Shown piece by piece: positions 5,266 to 5,422 of a DNA stretch of 5,422 bases. How positions within the stretch are numbered: the first letter of the stretch is position 1; each line of letters opens with the position of its first letter. The notes beneath the pieces were generated by a model. The model was not told the DNA's origin. It made no database searches and saw nothing but the letters and a program-made list of their open reading frames with translations. The stretch is taken from the NCBI GenBank assembly GCA_900313765.1, contig OMSN01000124.1:1-5422 (forward strand), written 5' to 3'. Made by a program: the position numbers and the translations under genes. This stretch comes from an uncultured Eubacteriales bacterium (GTDB taxonomy: Bacteria > Bacillota > Clostridia > Lachnospirales > Lachnospiraceae).

Positions 5266-5422
5266 CAGATACCTTTGGCATCGCTGGCTGCCTTGGACAG
5301 AATGTCCTTGACGATCTGGGTCACCTGCTTCTTGAAGATGACCACAAGAGAAATGAGTACGACCAATAACTCCTCTGCAATACTGAAGGCATAGAGATAA
5401 AAGGATTTTCCTGGTGGTGTCA
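5265..5422 (-). CDS. Flp1-like type IVb pilin, C-terminal part (5' end outside window)
   Basis: The last 51 residues are present; the start lies beyond the right edge. Seen: part of a leader (TPPGKSFYLYA), then FSIAEELLVVLISLVVIFKKQ and an amphipathic tail VTQIVKDILSKAASDAKGI. Ala | Phe with Glu at +5 fits a type IV prepilin cleavage site. The order hydrophobic helix, IFK-x-Q, then a short amphipathic helix resembles clostridial Flp1-like pilins. The mature protein would be about 40 residues, normal for Flp pilins. The hydrophobic run is some two residues shorter than in the common TVExVLIIVVLIALVIIFK form, and the acidic pair EE is unusual. It precedes the DUF5702 gene by 56 bases in the same direction, as expected for the main pilin of a Tad-like operon. 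A non-pilin small membrane protein cannot be excluded from this fragment. Confidence 0.7.
   Translation of the reverse strand, partial: TPPGKSFYLYAFSIAEELLVVLISLVVIFKKQVTQIVKDILSKAASDAKGI

Overview
The window is almost entirely one minus-strand operon, so it reads right to left in the coordinates given. It encodes the structural and processing part of a Tad/Flp-type IVb pilus of the kind carried by Gram-positive Clostridia. The gene set (Flp1-like pilin, DUF5702 protein, two TadE-like proteins, a minimal A24 prepilin peptidase, and a DUF6382-FHA membrane protein) and the moderately high G+C point to the Lachnospiraceae or a close relative. This placement rests on recognised protein families, not on a database search. 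The ATPase and TadB/TadC platform genes normally found in such loci are not visible and would be expected upstream, beyond position 5422.

Layout in transcription order: the 3' end of a Flp1-like pilin gene (5422-5265); a DUF5702 pilus-associated membrane protein (5208-3583); a TadE-like pseudopilin with two C-terminal His/Cys modules (3543-2536); a TadV/CpaA-type prepilin peptidase (2532-2101); a second, short TadE-like protein (2104-1649); and an FHA-domain membrane protein (1615-296). Spacings are short (a 4-base overlap, then gaps of 3, 33, 39 and 56 bases) and every full gene has a plausible ribosome binding site, so co-transcription is likely. After a 76-base gap with a candidate promoter, the first 73 codons of a rhomboid-type intramembrane protease run off the left edge on the same strand.

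How the genes fit together: the pilin and both TadE-like proteins carry an Ala | xxxx Glu type IV prepilin processing motif (Ala at -1, Glu at +5) in front of a hydrophobic helix, and the peptidase that would cut them lies among them. DUF5702 and the TadE-like proteins would form minor or assembly components at the membrane and outer face. The FHA protein would bring phosphothreonine signalling to the cytoplasmic side.

The most unusual structure is a 17-bp perfect inverted repeat (3316-3332 and 3535-3551, with a further 5 matching bases after a 2-base gap) that brackets about 200 bp of lower-G+C DNA at the 5' end of the first TadE-like gene. One arm contains the start codon. In the present orientation the reading frame is open through the segment. 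If the segment flipped, the same start codon would read 57 codons and stop at TAG. This is the signature expected of an intragenic invertible element (phase switch) controlling a pilus protein, and is the main candidate for something undescribed here.
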